Assembly: GCA_001817215.1 (NCBI GenBank)
Contig: MHHX01000007.1
Location: 24,244 to 60,575 of the forward strand
From: Candidatus Brennerbacteria bacterium RIFOXYC1_FULL_41_11
Lineage (GTDB): Bacteria; Patescibacteriota; Minisyncoccia; UBA6257; Brennerbacteraceae
Length of the DNA stretch: 36,332 nt
Direction: 5' to 3'
The notes below the pieces were generated by a model. The model did not search any database. It saw only the letters and a list, made by a program, of their open reading frames with translations, and was not told the origin of the DNA. Positions 21,851 through 27,846 of the stretch are shown piece after piece. Each line of letters starts with the position of its first letter. Within the stretch, counting starts at the first letter, position 1. Both the position numbers and the translations under genes were made by a program.

Positions 21851-23020
21851 ATGAGAAAAAATACTCTACTTATTATTGTCTTTGTTTTTTTGTTGGTTGG
21901 CATTGTGGTCGGCTGGATCTTCTTTTTCAGGAGTCGGAATAGTGAAAATAATGAACCAGTTCCGGGATTTTCTATGTTACCGACAAACAACTCGGCAATC
22001 AGCCCGAAGACTGAGGTTTCCTCAGCGCCAATTCCTCAATTCTTGAAGCTTTGGGACGGCGAAGTTGCTTCTCCGGCGATTGCTTCAAAAACCATTGTTT
22101 TTTTCGATAAAACTCACGGTGTTTTCAGGTCTTTGCTTCCTTTGCTTGATGTTTTTAAAGAAGGTAAACTTTCAGAAACTGTTTTTTCCAACACTTTTTC
22201 TATTGTTTTGTCGCCGAATTATAAAATGTCCTTGATTGGTCTCTATCAGGGCCAAACAAAGCGCTTTGCGGTTTTTGATTTTCAACAAAATCTCAGTCGT
22301 CTTTTGCCCGAGTTTGTTAAAGACGCTGCCTGGTCTTCTGACAGTAATCAGCTTTTGATTAATCACTTTGAGCCGCAACAGGAAACATTCTACTTTTCAA
22401 CTGCCAACATTGACGGCACAAAAGAATCAAAAATTCTTGAGATCAGGCTCACTGATGCCGTGATGTTTTATGCGCCCAAAAGTGCAATTCTTTTTTATCA
22501 AAAACCCGCTCCAGACCTGCCATCGGAAAGATTTTTTAACTTTGATCTGAAGACAAAAAAACTTACAGTTGTTGACCCGACCTCGATCGGTCCGAATATT
22601 GGTGGATTTGGTTTTGATATGTTGCCGTCTCCAAGCGGTGAGAGTATTATTTTTTCTTCGACCGATCAAACCGGATCCAAGCTCAGCACTTTTGTTTTTA
22701 ACCTTAAAACAAACCGTATTGTTTCAACAAAGTTTTCTACCTTGGTTCAGAAGTGTGCGTGGACAGCTGATTCAGAAGAGATTATCTGCGCTTATTCGTC
22801 GCAGATCACTCAGGCCTCGGGATTGCCTTTCGAATACTGGAAAGGCAAAATTCAGAGCAATGATTCATTCGCTAAATTTAATCTCAGAACCGGCGAGATG
22901 AAGATCTACGCCGTTAATTCCGGTTATGATGCCATCAGCTTAGCGATCAGCCCGGAAAAAGACTTCGTTGTTTTTGTTAGCCAGGCGGATCAAGCTCTTT
23001 ACCGGATGAGTTTAAAATAA
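21851..23020 (+). CDS. Membrane-anchored beta-propeller-like protein
   Basis: 389 residues. An N-terminal anchor helix (LLIIVFVFLLVGIVVGWIFFF) is followed by a Ser/Pro linker to about 60, then repeated TolB/WD40-like units. Typical blades include ISLAISPEKDFVVFVSQADQ, WSSDSNQLLINHF and WTADSEEIICAYSS, and the AWSSDS, LPSPSGESIIF and SPNYKMSLIG turns recur. It starts directly after the preceding stop (TAG then ATG) and its own stop overlaps the next ATG (TAATG). A periplasmic or surface-exposed scaffold or ligand-binding propeller is likely; ligand unknown. Same operon as the T4SS genes. Confidence 0.75.
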   Translation: MRKNTLLIIVFVFLLVGIVVGWIFFFRSRNSENNEPVPGFSMLPTNNSAISPKTEVSSAPIPQFLKLWDGEVASPAIASKTIVFFDKTHGVFRSLLPLLDVFKEGKLSETVFSNTFSIVLSPNYKMSLIGLYQGQTKRFAVFDFQQNLSRLLPEFVKDAAWSSDSNQLLINHFEPQQETFYFSTANIDGTKESKILEIRLTDAVMFYAPKSAILFYQKPAPDLPSERFFNFDLKTKKLTVVDPTSIGPNIGGFGFDMLPSPSGESIIFSSTDQTGSKLSTFVFNLKTNRIVSTKFSTLVQKCAWTADSEEIICAYSSQITQASGLPFEYWKGKIQSNDSFAKFNLRTGEMKIYAVNSGYDAISLAISPEKDFVVFVSQADQALYRMSLK

Positions 23021-23412
23021 TGATTTCTGAAACCGGCAAGATAGGAGAAGGGCTTGCGGTTGATTATTTAAAATCAGAAGGCTTTAAGATTCTTGAAAAG
23101 AACTTCCGAACGAAGTTTGGTGAGCTTGATATTGTTTGTAAAAAAGGGAAACTATTGGTTTTCGTTGAGGTCAAAGCGGCTGTCTCTGGTCCATTGACCC
23201 ACGATTGTAAATCAGTAGGCAACGAAGTTTTTCAGCCTGAACAACATTTTACAAAACAAAAAATCACTCGATTAAAAAGAGCGGCTGAGATTTTTTTGAT
23301 AAAAAACAAACTGCCTTCAGATACGGAACAAAGGCTTGATCTGGCAGCGCTAGATCTGGACGAAGAGAAGAAGCTTTTGAATCTGCGTTATTATGAAAAT
23401 GTCACTGGATAA
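23020..23412 (+). CDS. yraN: YraN family (UPF0102) endonuclease-like protein
   Basis: 130 residues. Family signatures: GKIGEGLAVDYLKSEGFKILEKNFR at the start, then GELDIVCKKGKLLVFVEVKAA. The Glu/Asp...Glu-Val-Lys pattern matches the PD-(D/E)XK nuclease fold. The function of YraN is not settled; members often sit near DNA-processing or envelope genes. It overlaps the preceding gene by one base (TAATG) and is the last gene of the operon, convergent with the ROK kinase gene. No hairpin terminator is obvious in the 22-bp gap. Confidence 0.9.
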   Translation: MISETGKIGEGLAVDYLKSEGFKILEKNFRTKFGELDIVCKKGKLLVFVEVKAAVSGPLTHDCKSVGNEVFQPEQHFTKQKITRLKRAAEIFLIKNKLPSDTEQRLDLAALDLDEEKKLLNLRYYENVTG

Positions 23413-23434
23413 AGTTTCTTTTTTGACGTTGTTT

Positions 23435-24319
23435 TTATTTTCCCGATTCTTGAGCCAATATCGCTGCTCCAATGGCGCCGGCCCAGCGATCATCAACAGC
23501 CTTAGCGATCAGGAGTTTTTTCTTTGCTGTCGGTGAAAGAATGTGTTTTTTCGCAATTTCTTTAGTGGTTTTTATAAATAAAGGCCAGGCATGAACAATG
23601 CCACCGCCGAGAATAATAAGTTCCGGTTCGATCAGGTTGGAAATATTGGCGATGATCAAGCCGAGGTTGGTTCCAAATTCTTGCCAGATTTTTTTATGAT
23701 AACTACTGCCGGCTCTGGCGGCGTTTTCTGATTCGATCGGCAGGGTTTTTAGGTTTCGAAAAAAGCCACGACCAGAAAGTTTAGTTTCAAAGGTTTCCGG
23801 GTTGTTCGGATTGAAAATTGTTTGGCCGACCTCATAGGCAGAGCCGAAACTTCCAGTCATAATTTTCCCGTTGAAAAACCAACCACCACCGACGCCGGTT
23901 CCGAGCGTGATCATGAAGATTGAATTAATCTTATTATATTTTTTCGCTTCAAACCTCAAAGCCACTTTGGCGTCATTCGCGATGATTGGTTTGATTTTGT
24001 ATTTTTTCTCGATAATTTTCTCAAAATCAACTTCGTCCAAAGACTTGACCCTGCCGCCATCCTGAACCCTGCCGTTTTCAATCGGTCCCGGAAGGCCAAG
24101 CCCAATTTTTGAAGTTTGCTTGTCCCAGATTTCATCGATAACTGAAGAAAGGCTACTCAAAAACACTTCTTTGGTAATGATCTGTGCGTCATGGAGCTTT
24201 TCTGATTTTTTCAGAACCTCTCCGTTTTTCATAAGAACACCTCTTATCTTTGTGCCTCCGGCGTCAATGCCGATGGTCAATTTTTTTGAATTTTCTGTAT
24301 CTATTTTTTTCTTATCCAT
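23435..24319 (-). CDS. ROK family sugar kinase (glucokinase-like), zinc motif absent
   Basis: 294 residues. Seen: N-terminal phosphate-1 loop GIDAGGTKIRGVL, LGLPGPIENGRV, ANDAKVAL (usual DANAA), the phosphate-2 region TLGTGVGGGWFFNGKIMTG and a C-terminal ELIILGGGIV. ROK proteins phosphorylate sugars such as glucose or N-acetylmannosamine with ATP. The usual zinc-binding stretch (His plus CxCGxxGCxE) is replaced by EVGQTIFNPNNPETFE, with no Cys, so substrate specificity is uncertain. The leftward promoter has TATACT (24331-24326), placing the transcription start at about the ATG, so the mRNA is probably leaderless. A transcript entering from thrS should stop at the hairpin just upstream. Confidence 0.88.
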   Translation of the reverse strand: MDKKKIDTENSKKLTIGIDAGGTKIRGVLMKNGEVLKKSEKLHDAQIITKEVFLSSLSSVIDEIWDKQTSKIGLGLPGPIENGRVQDGGRVKSLDEVDFEKIIEKKYKIKPIIANDAKVALRFEAKKYNKINSIFMITLGTGVGGGWFFNGKIMTGSFGSAYEVGQTIFNPNNPETFETKLSGRGFFRNLKTLPIESENAARAGSSYHKKIWQEFGTNLGLIIANISNLIEPELIILGGGIVHAWPLFIKTTKEIAKKHILSPTAKKKLLIAKAVDDRWAGAIGAAILAQESGK

Positions 24320-24325
24320 GATCTA

Positions 24326-24331
24326 AGTATA
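24326..24331 (-). promoter_or_regulatory. -10 element of ROK kinase gene (leaderless mRNA predicted)
   Basis: TATACT on the minus strand ends 7 nt before the ATG at 24319, which puts the start of transcription on the A of the start codon. A -35 would fall in the terminator hairpin and is not recognisable. Confidence 0.4.
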
Positions 24332-24339
24332 TCACTTTT

Positions 24340-24374
24340 AAAGATAAACCCGCCTTGTAGGCGGGTTTATCTTT
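24340..24374 (-). terminator. Terminator of thrS
   Basis: A perfect 15-bp stem (24340-24354 with 24360-24374) has a 5-nt loop and is placed directly after the thrS stop codon. The T-rich tail is short on the minus strand. Confidence 0.8.
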
Positions 24375-26153
24375 TTACCTTACTTTTTCGTTTATTTCTT
24401 GTTTTAGTTTTTCAATCAATTGATTAATCTTCATTGCTCCCATGTCTTTTTGATTGTGGGCGCGTAGAGCCACTGATTCTGATTCGATCTCTCTATCGCC
24501 AATGACGGCCATATATGGAATTTTTTTCATCTCTGCATTTCTGATTCTTTTGGAAACAGATTCGTCGGGCCAAAGCTCGACGCGGATATTATTGTTTTTC
24601 AGCTGTTTTTGCAGATCCTCGGCGGCTTTTTGGTGTTTTTCGCCTAAAGGCATGACCACGATCTGGATCGGCGAAAGCCAAAGAGGGAAGGCTCCGGCAT
24701 AATGTTCAATCAAGATCATTAAAAATCTTTCTGGCGAGCCGACGATGGCGCGGTGGAGCATGATTGGTGTTTTTTCCTTGCCATCTTTATCCGCATAGAC
24801 CAGACCGAATCTTTGTGGTTGGACATAATCAATCTGAACAGTCGAGAGCTGGTGTTCTCTGTTAAGCGCATCCGTCGCAATCAAATCCATTTTTGGCGCG
24901 TAAAAAGCTGCTTCTCCCGGTCCATCGAAATACTCGATTTTGTTTCTTTTCATTATTTCCTCGGCCCATTTTTCAACTTTATCCCATGTTTTTGGATCGC
25001 CGAGATATTTTTCCGGATGTTTTGGGTCTCGGGTTGATAAACGGTATTTGTATTTTAAACCGAAAGTGGCCATGATCTGTTTTGTCATCTCCAATGCCAC
25101 ATCGATCTCATTGTCAACTTGATCTTCGCGGCAGAAAATATGGCAGTCATCTTGTGAAAAAGAACGGACTCGAGCGAGCCCGGAAAGTTCACCTGGTTTT
25201 TCGTCGCGGTAAAGCATGGCAAAGTCTGTGTATCTCAAAGGTAGGTCCCGATAGCTCCTTGGTCTTGAAGCATAGATCTGGGTATGTTGAGGACAGTTCA
25301 TTGGTTTCAAAAAAAACTCTTCTTCTGAATAGTTCGAAATGACCCTGAACATAGAGTCTTTGTATTTGTCGTAGTGCCCGGAGATTTTGAAAAGGTCAGC
25401 TTTGGCCACCTGCGGAGTCCATACCTGGGTGTAGTCTTGTTTCACCTGGGTCTCTTCGACATATTCATTAACCAAACGCCTGATTAATGTTCCGGCTGGA
25501 GTGTAGAGCGGGAATCCAGAGCCAACGAGATCCGAGAAGGTGAATAAATCCAGCTCTTTCCCAAGCTTTCTGTGGTCGCGTTTTTTCGCTTCTTCAATGT
25601 TATGCAGATAATCTTCAAGCTCTTTTTTTGCCGGGAAGCAAGTGCCATAGATTCTGGTCAACATTTTATTTTTTTCATCTCCGTGCCAATAGGCTCCGGC
25701 TAAAGACAAAAGTTTAAAAGCTTTGATCTCGCCGGTTGATTTGGCGTGCGGACCGGAACAAAGGTCTGTATCTTTATCACTCATGTGGAAAACTGAGACT
25801 TTTTCGCCGCGTTTTTGTATGTCTTCAATCCACTCAAGTTTGTAGGGATTATTTTTGAATATTTTTTTGGCATCTTCGGCAGAGATGGTTTCTTGGGTCA
25901 TAGGCAGGTCGGCAGAAATCAGTTGTTGCATCTCTTTTTCAATCTTCGGAAAATCGTCTTCAGTAACTTTCGAGTCTGAGTCGAAATCAAAGTAAAATCC
26001 GTCTTCGGTTGCGGGGCCCATAGCTTTTTTTAGTTTTGGGTAAATGTTTTGCATGGCAGTGTGCAAAACATGTTCGGCCGTGTGGCGTAAAGACCACAGT
26101 GCCCGCTCTTTTTCAGAGAGTTTTTCAAGTTTTTCGTCCAAAATTTGCGACAT
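24375..26153 (-). CDS. thrS: Threonyl-tRNA synthetase lacking the TGS domain
   Basis: 592 residues. The editing domain starts almost at once: HTAEH at 24-28, the zinc-hydrolase motif that removes mischarged Ser-tRNA. The class II catalytic core has motif 1 region, LKPMNCPQH (Zn ligand Cys), motif 2 YRDEKPGELSGLARVRSFSQ, motif 3 GSPERFLMILIEH and the C-terminal anticodon-binding domain (PLWLSPIQIVVMPLGEKH to the end). The N-terminal TGS domain of about 60 residues is missing. It is expressed from a leader at 26288-26320 with an attenuator, so its level should rise when Thr-tRNA is scarce. A small inverted repeat, GTTCGT/ACGAAC (26173-26190), lies between the attenuator and the start. Confidence 0.97.
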   Translation of the reverse strand: MSQILDEKLEKLSEKERALWSLRHTAEHVLHTAMQNIYPKLKKAMGPATEDGFYFDFDSDSKVTEDDFPKIEKEMQQLISADLPMTQETISAEDAKKIFKNNPYKLEWIEDIQKRGEKVSVFHMSDKDTDLCSGPHAKSTGEIKAFKLLSLAGAYWHGDEKNKMLTRIYGTCFPAKKELEDYLHNIEEAKKRDHRKLGKELDLFTFSDLVGSGFPLYTPAGTLIRRLVNEYVEETQVKQDYTQVWTPQVAKADLFKISGHYDKYKDSMFRVISNYSEEEFFLKPMNCPQHTQIYASRPRSYRDLPLRYTDFAMLYRDEKPGELSGLARVRSFSQDDCHIFCREDQVDNEIDVALEMTKQIMATFGLKYKYRLSTRDPKHPEKYLGDPKTWDKVEKWAEEIMKRNKIEYFDGPGEAAFYAPKMDLIATDALNREHQLSTVQIDYVQPQRFGLVYADKDGKEKTPIMLHRAIVGSPERFLMILIEHYAGAFPLWLSPIQIVVMPLGEKHQKAAEDLQKQLKNNNIRVELWPDESVSKRIRNAEMKKIPYMAVIGDREIESESVALRAHNQKDMGAMKINQLIEKLKQEINEKVR

Positions 26154-26222
26154 AGTTTTTTATTTCACCGAAGTTCGTTAAATGACGAACAAGGGCGGAT
26201 TGTTTATTTTAGCTTAATTAAT

Positions 26223-26304
26223 AAAAAATTGCTCCCTTTCGAGAGCAATCATCAACACCAACAACTACGCCTCGAAAGAGAAAATCCTTAAGAAGCAGTT
26301 GTTG
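26223..26304 (-). promoter_or_regulatory. Transcription attenuator of thrS
   Basis: Read leftward: region A, CAACAACT (26304-26297), lies within the Thr codons of the leader peptide. Region B is CTCTTTCGAG (26280-26271). Region C, AGTTGTTG (26266-26259), complements A. Region D is CTCGAAAGGG (26243-26234). The terminator is ATTGCTCTC (26249-26241), a GAAA tetraloop, GGGAGCAAT (26236-26228), then six T. A pairs with C perfectly over 8 bp. B pairs with D over 10 bp with one G-U, and D overlaps both terminator arms. So B:D and the terminator exclude each other. A ribosome stalled on Thr codons covers A, frees B and should cause read-through into thrS. Confidence 0.85.
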
Positions 26305-26320
26305 TGGTTAATTGTTGCAT
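26288..26320 (-). CDS. thrL: thrS leader peptide, MQQLTTTTAS
   Basis: A 10-codon frame starts with ATG at 26320 and ends with TAA at 26290-26288. Four consecutive Thr codons, ACC ACA ACA ACT, use three of the four Thr codons. It lies just upstream of a terminator hairpin and of thrS, the exact design of an amino-acid leader peptide. The ATG coincides with the predicted transcription start (TAAAAT ends 7 nt upstream), so translation would be leaderless. The gene symbol is by analogy with the enterobacterial thr operon leader, not by homology. Confidence 0.85.
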   Translation of the reverse strand: MQQLTTTTAS

Positions 26321-26326
26321 GGGTTT

Positions 26327-26354
26327 ATTTTAGTTTGTTTCGATAATTTGTCAA
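26327..26354 (-). promoter_or_regulatory. Promoter of thrS leader
   Basis: Consensus TTGACA (26354-26349), 16-bp spacer and TAAAAT (26332-26327). The predicted first transcribed base is 26320, the A of the leader-peptide ATG. Confidence 0.75.
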
Positions 26355-26373
26355 CTAAGATTTATTTAGTTGA

Positions 26374-26390
26374 ACCACGTTTGACGTGGT
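26374..26390. promoter_or_regulatory. 7-3-7 palindrome upstream of thrS promoter
   Basis: ACCACGT, TTG, ACGTGGT; with one bulged A the match extends to ten bases per arm. It is centred about 62 bp upstream of the predicted transcription start, a position used by class I activators. No gene end adjoins it, so a terminator is unlikely. Confidence 0.4.
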
Positions 26391-26452
26391 CAATCAATCT
26401 TTATTTTATTTTGTTTTTAAGGTAAATTGTAGTTATTCTTAATTTTATTACC

Positions 26453-26524
26453 CCCCCCGTAGCTTAGCGGTAAAGCAATTGCCTCTTAAGCAAGTGACCG
26501 AAGGTTCGAATCCTTCCGGGGGGA
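26453..26524 (+). tRNA. tRNA-Lys (anticodon CTT)
   Basis: Acceptor CCCCCCG / CGGGGGG, D arm GCTT...AAGC, anticodon loop CTCTTAA with CTT at 34-36, T arm GAAGG TTCGAAT CCTTC, discriminator A. CCA is not encoded (ACAC follows). Confidence 0.95.
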
Positions 26525-26525
26525 C

Positions 26526-26545
26526 ACTTCGGCAAGCTTAGTGTA
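26526..26545. repeat. tRNA-flanking repeat (copy next to tRNA-Lys)
   Basis: CACTTCGGCAAGCTTAGTGT lies directly downstream of tRNA-Lys, with ACACT/AGTGT ends (the first A at 26525). It resembles the element beside tRNA-Glu (30131-30162, other strand), sharing CTTCG, CAAG, T and AG in order. Confidence 0.5.
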
Positions 26546-26657
26546 AACAAAAAATAAACCGCTTTGTTTTTTCTGAAATCGTTGTATTATTTTGTTATCG
26601 GGTTTAAGTTTCTCACGAAAGGAGGTGAGTGTAAAAAACAGCTTCAGCCCAAATTTA

Positions 26658-26882
26658 ATGCCGGGAAGTCGAGTCAGGATCGTGGAGATCTCCGGCTGCC
26701 AAGACCTTGCTGGTCTGGAACGATCGGTCAGGGGTTATGGTCTTGGCATTGGTAAAACTGGCAGCATCTGTGTTGTGGCACAGATCTGGGATGATGGTTG
26801 GGTAGCTATCATCACCCCAGAAAACTCTGGTTACCCCAACCAGAAACTGGCCCTACCCAAAAGTTGTTTGGAGGTGGTATGA
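26658..26882 (+). CDS. Small hypothetical protein, possibly SH3/KOW-like barrel
   Basis: 74 residues from the ATG at 26658 (TGA stop). The sequence MPGSRVRIVEISGCQDLAGLERSV through TGSICVVAQIWDDGWVAIITPE to LPKSCLEVV alternates short strands and turns like an SH3-like barrel; no family is recognised. The start is uncertain. A near-perfect SD, AAAGGAGGTG (26618-26627), lies about 30 nt upstream, with no in-frame ATG at normal spacing; GTG at 26625 is in frame but inside the SD. A weak promoter (TTGTTT 26564, TATTAT 26585) fits a start near 26597. A terminator follows closely. Monocistronic, between two tRNA genes. Confidence 0.6.
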   Translation: MPGSRVRIVEISGCQDLAGLERSVRGYGLGIGKTGSICVVAQIWDDGWVAIITPENSGYPNQKLALPKSCLEVV

Positions 26883-26893
26883 AAGTAAAATAG

Positions 26894-26931
26894 AAAAGGA
26901 CTGGTAGAACATTACTGGTCCTTTTCGTTTT
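26894..26931 (+). terminator. Terminator after small gene
   Basis: AAAAGGACTGGTA pairs with TACTGGTCCTTTT over 13 bp with two G-U pairs and a 6-nt loop, then a T-rich tail. It reads toward tRNA-Leu, which is on the other strand. Confidence 0.8.
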
Positions 26932-26933
26932 TG

Positions 26934-27015
26934 TGCTGGGGGCGGGACTCGAACCCGCATGTCTTGCGACAATAGCTCCTAGGGCTATCGTGTCTACCTG
27001 TTTCACCACCCCAGC
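26934..27015 (-). tRNA. tRNA-Leu (anticodon TAG), with C33
   Basis: Acceptor GCTGGGG / CCCCAGC, long variable arm (TTGTCGCAAGACA region), T arm GCGGG TTCGAGT CCCGC, discriminator A; CCA not encoded. The anticodon loop reads CCTAGGA, so position 33 is C instead of the nearly universal U. Confidence 0.9.
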
Positions 27016-27128
27016 ATGGTTTATTAAGCGCGGTTGCTTGCTGGCAGGTTTGTCAACTTATCCAGTATGCAGTTTTGCTGTTGTGCGAGTATTCGTTATG
27101 AGGGCTTGTTTAGTTCGATTTTATCACA

Positions 27129-27169
27129 AAAAAACACGACCTCGACATTACGTCGAGGTCATGTTTTTT
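27129..27169 (-). terminator. Terminator of pilin gene
   Basis: GACCTCGAC (27138-27146) and GTCGAGGTC (27152-27160), extended by A/T pairs. T-rich ends occur on both strands, so it works leftward for the pilin gene and may also work rightward. Confidence 0.88.
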
Positions 27170-27184
27170 AAAAACCAATAAAGA

Positions 27185-27496
27185 TTATTGCAGAATATTG
27201 GACACAACAGCAGGAATGGCCTTAGCGAAGATTGCTATTAAAACACCGGCGGCAGCGAAGATGATCATTCTATTGGCTTCTTGAACAGTCTCTTGTTTTC
27301 CAGCGGCAGTGACATACTTAAAGCCGGCATAGATAATAAAGGCAACAGCCATGATGATCAGGAAAGTGAACACGACATTAAAAACCTGATAAATTTTGTC
27401 TTCCAGCTGCTGGACCGTTGTCACGTTAATAAACTCTGCTGATACTGGCAGTGCTAAGACCAAGGCTAACAAGCTAAAACCGAGAATTTTTTTCAT
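27185..27496 (-). CDS. VirB2/TrbC-like pilin
   Basis: 103 residues. The signal peptide MKKILGFSLLALVLALPVSA is followed by a short exported segment and two hydrophobic helices, VFTFLIIMAVAFIIYAGFKYVTAA and MIIFAAAGVLIAIFAKAIPAVV, separated by the polar turn GKQETVQEANR. This is the classic VirB2-type pilin layout in size and order. It stands alone, 3.8 kb away from the end of the T4SS operon and on the other strand, with a strong terminator, which fits a subunit needed in larger amounts than the channel proteins. It probably forms the pilus or the channel lining of that machine. Confidence 0.85.
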   Translation of the reverse strand: MKKILGFSLLALVLALPVSAEFINVTTVQQLEDKIYQVFNVVFTFLIIMAVAFIIYAGFKYVTAAGKQETVQEANRMIIFAAAGVLIAIFAKAIPAVVSNILQ

Positions 27497-27585
27497 TTTT
27501 TTGCGGTTTTTTTAATTAAAATTAATTGACCCTGAATATATCTTATTCTATTAAGTTAGCTTCTATGTGTCAATGGATGTTCTAG

Positions 27586-27657
27586 TGGGCGATGTAGGGA
27601 TTGAACCTACGGCCTACTCGGTGTAAACGAGCCGCTCTACCACTGAGCTAATCGCGC
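27586..27657 (-). tRNA. tRNA-Val (anticodon TAC)
   Basis: D arm GCTC...GAGC, anticodon loop TTTACAC (TAC at 34-36), T arm GTAGG TTCAATC CCTAC, discriminator A. The acceptor is GCGCGAT / ATCGCCC, leaving a C-C mismatch at pair 2-71. CCA is not encoded. Confidence 0.9.
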
Positions 27658-27846
27658 GGAGATAGTGCTTACGGGTTATTATATATTATAAAATTACTAT
27701 AAGAAACTATTCAAAGGTCGGTAATCGTCCAGGCAAGCCAGCCTACAGAACGCAGGGGAGCTTTAAATTTCGAAAATATTTGAAAGTCAAGGCAATAAAG
27801 ACCATGGGTCTTTCTAGGCCTCGAAAGAATAAAGAAAGTTCTTGAT

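Noticed and set aside
15881-23020. Complete conjugative element
   Set aside because: No relaxase, VirD4 coupling protein, VirB11, oriT-like repeats or integrase is seen; the locus looks like a chromosomal T4SS-like machine instead.
26154-26320. T-box riboswitch upstream of thrS
   Set aside because: No T-box consensus (AGGGTGGNACCGCG) or specifier loop is present; the Thr-codon leader peptide with alternative stems explains the region better.
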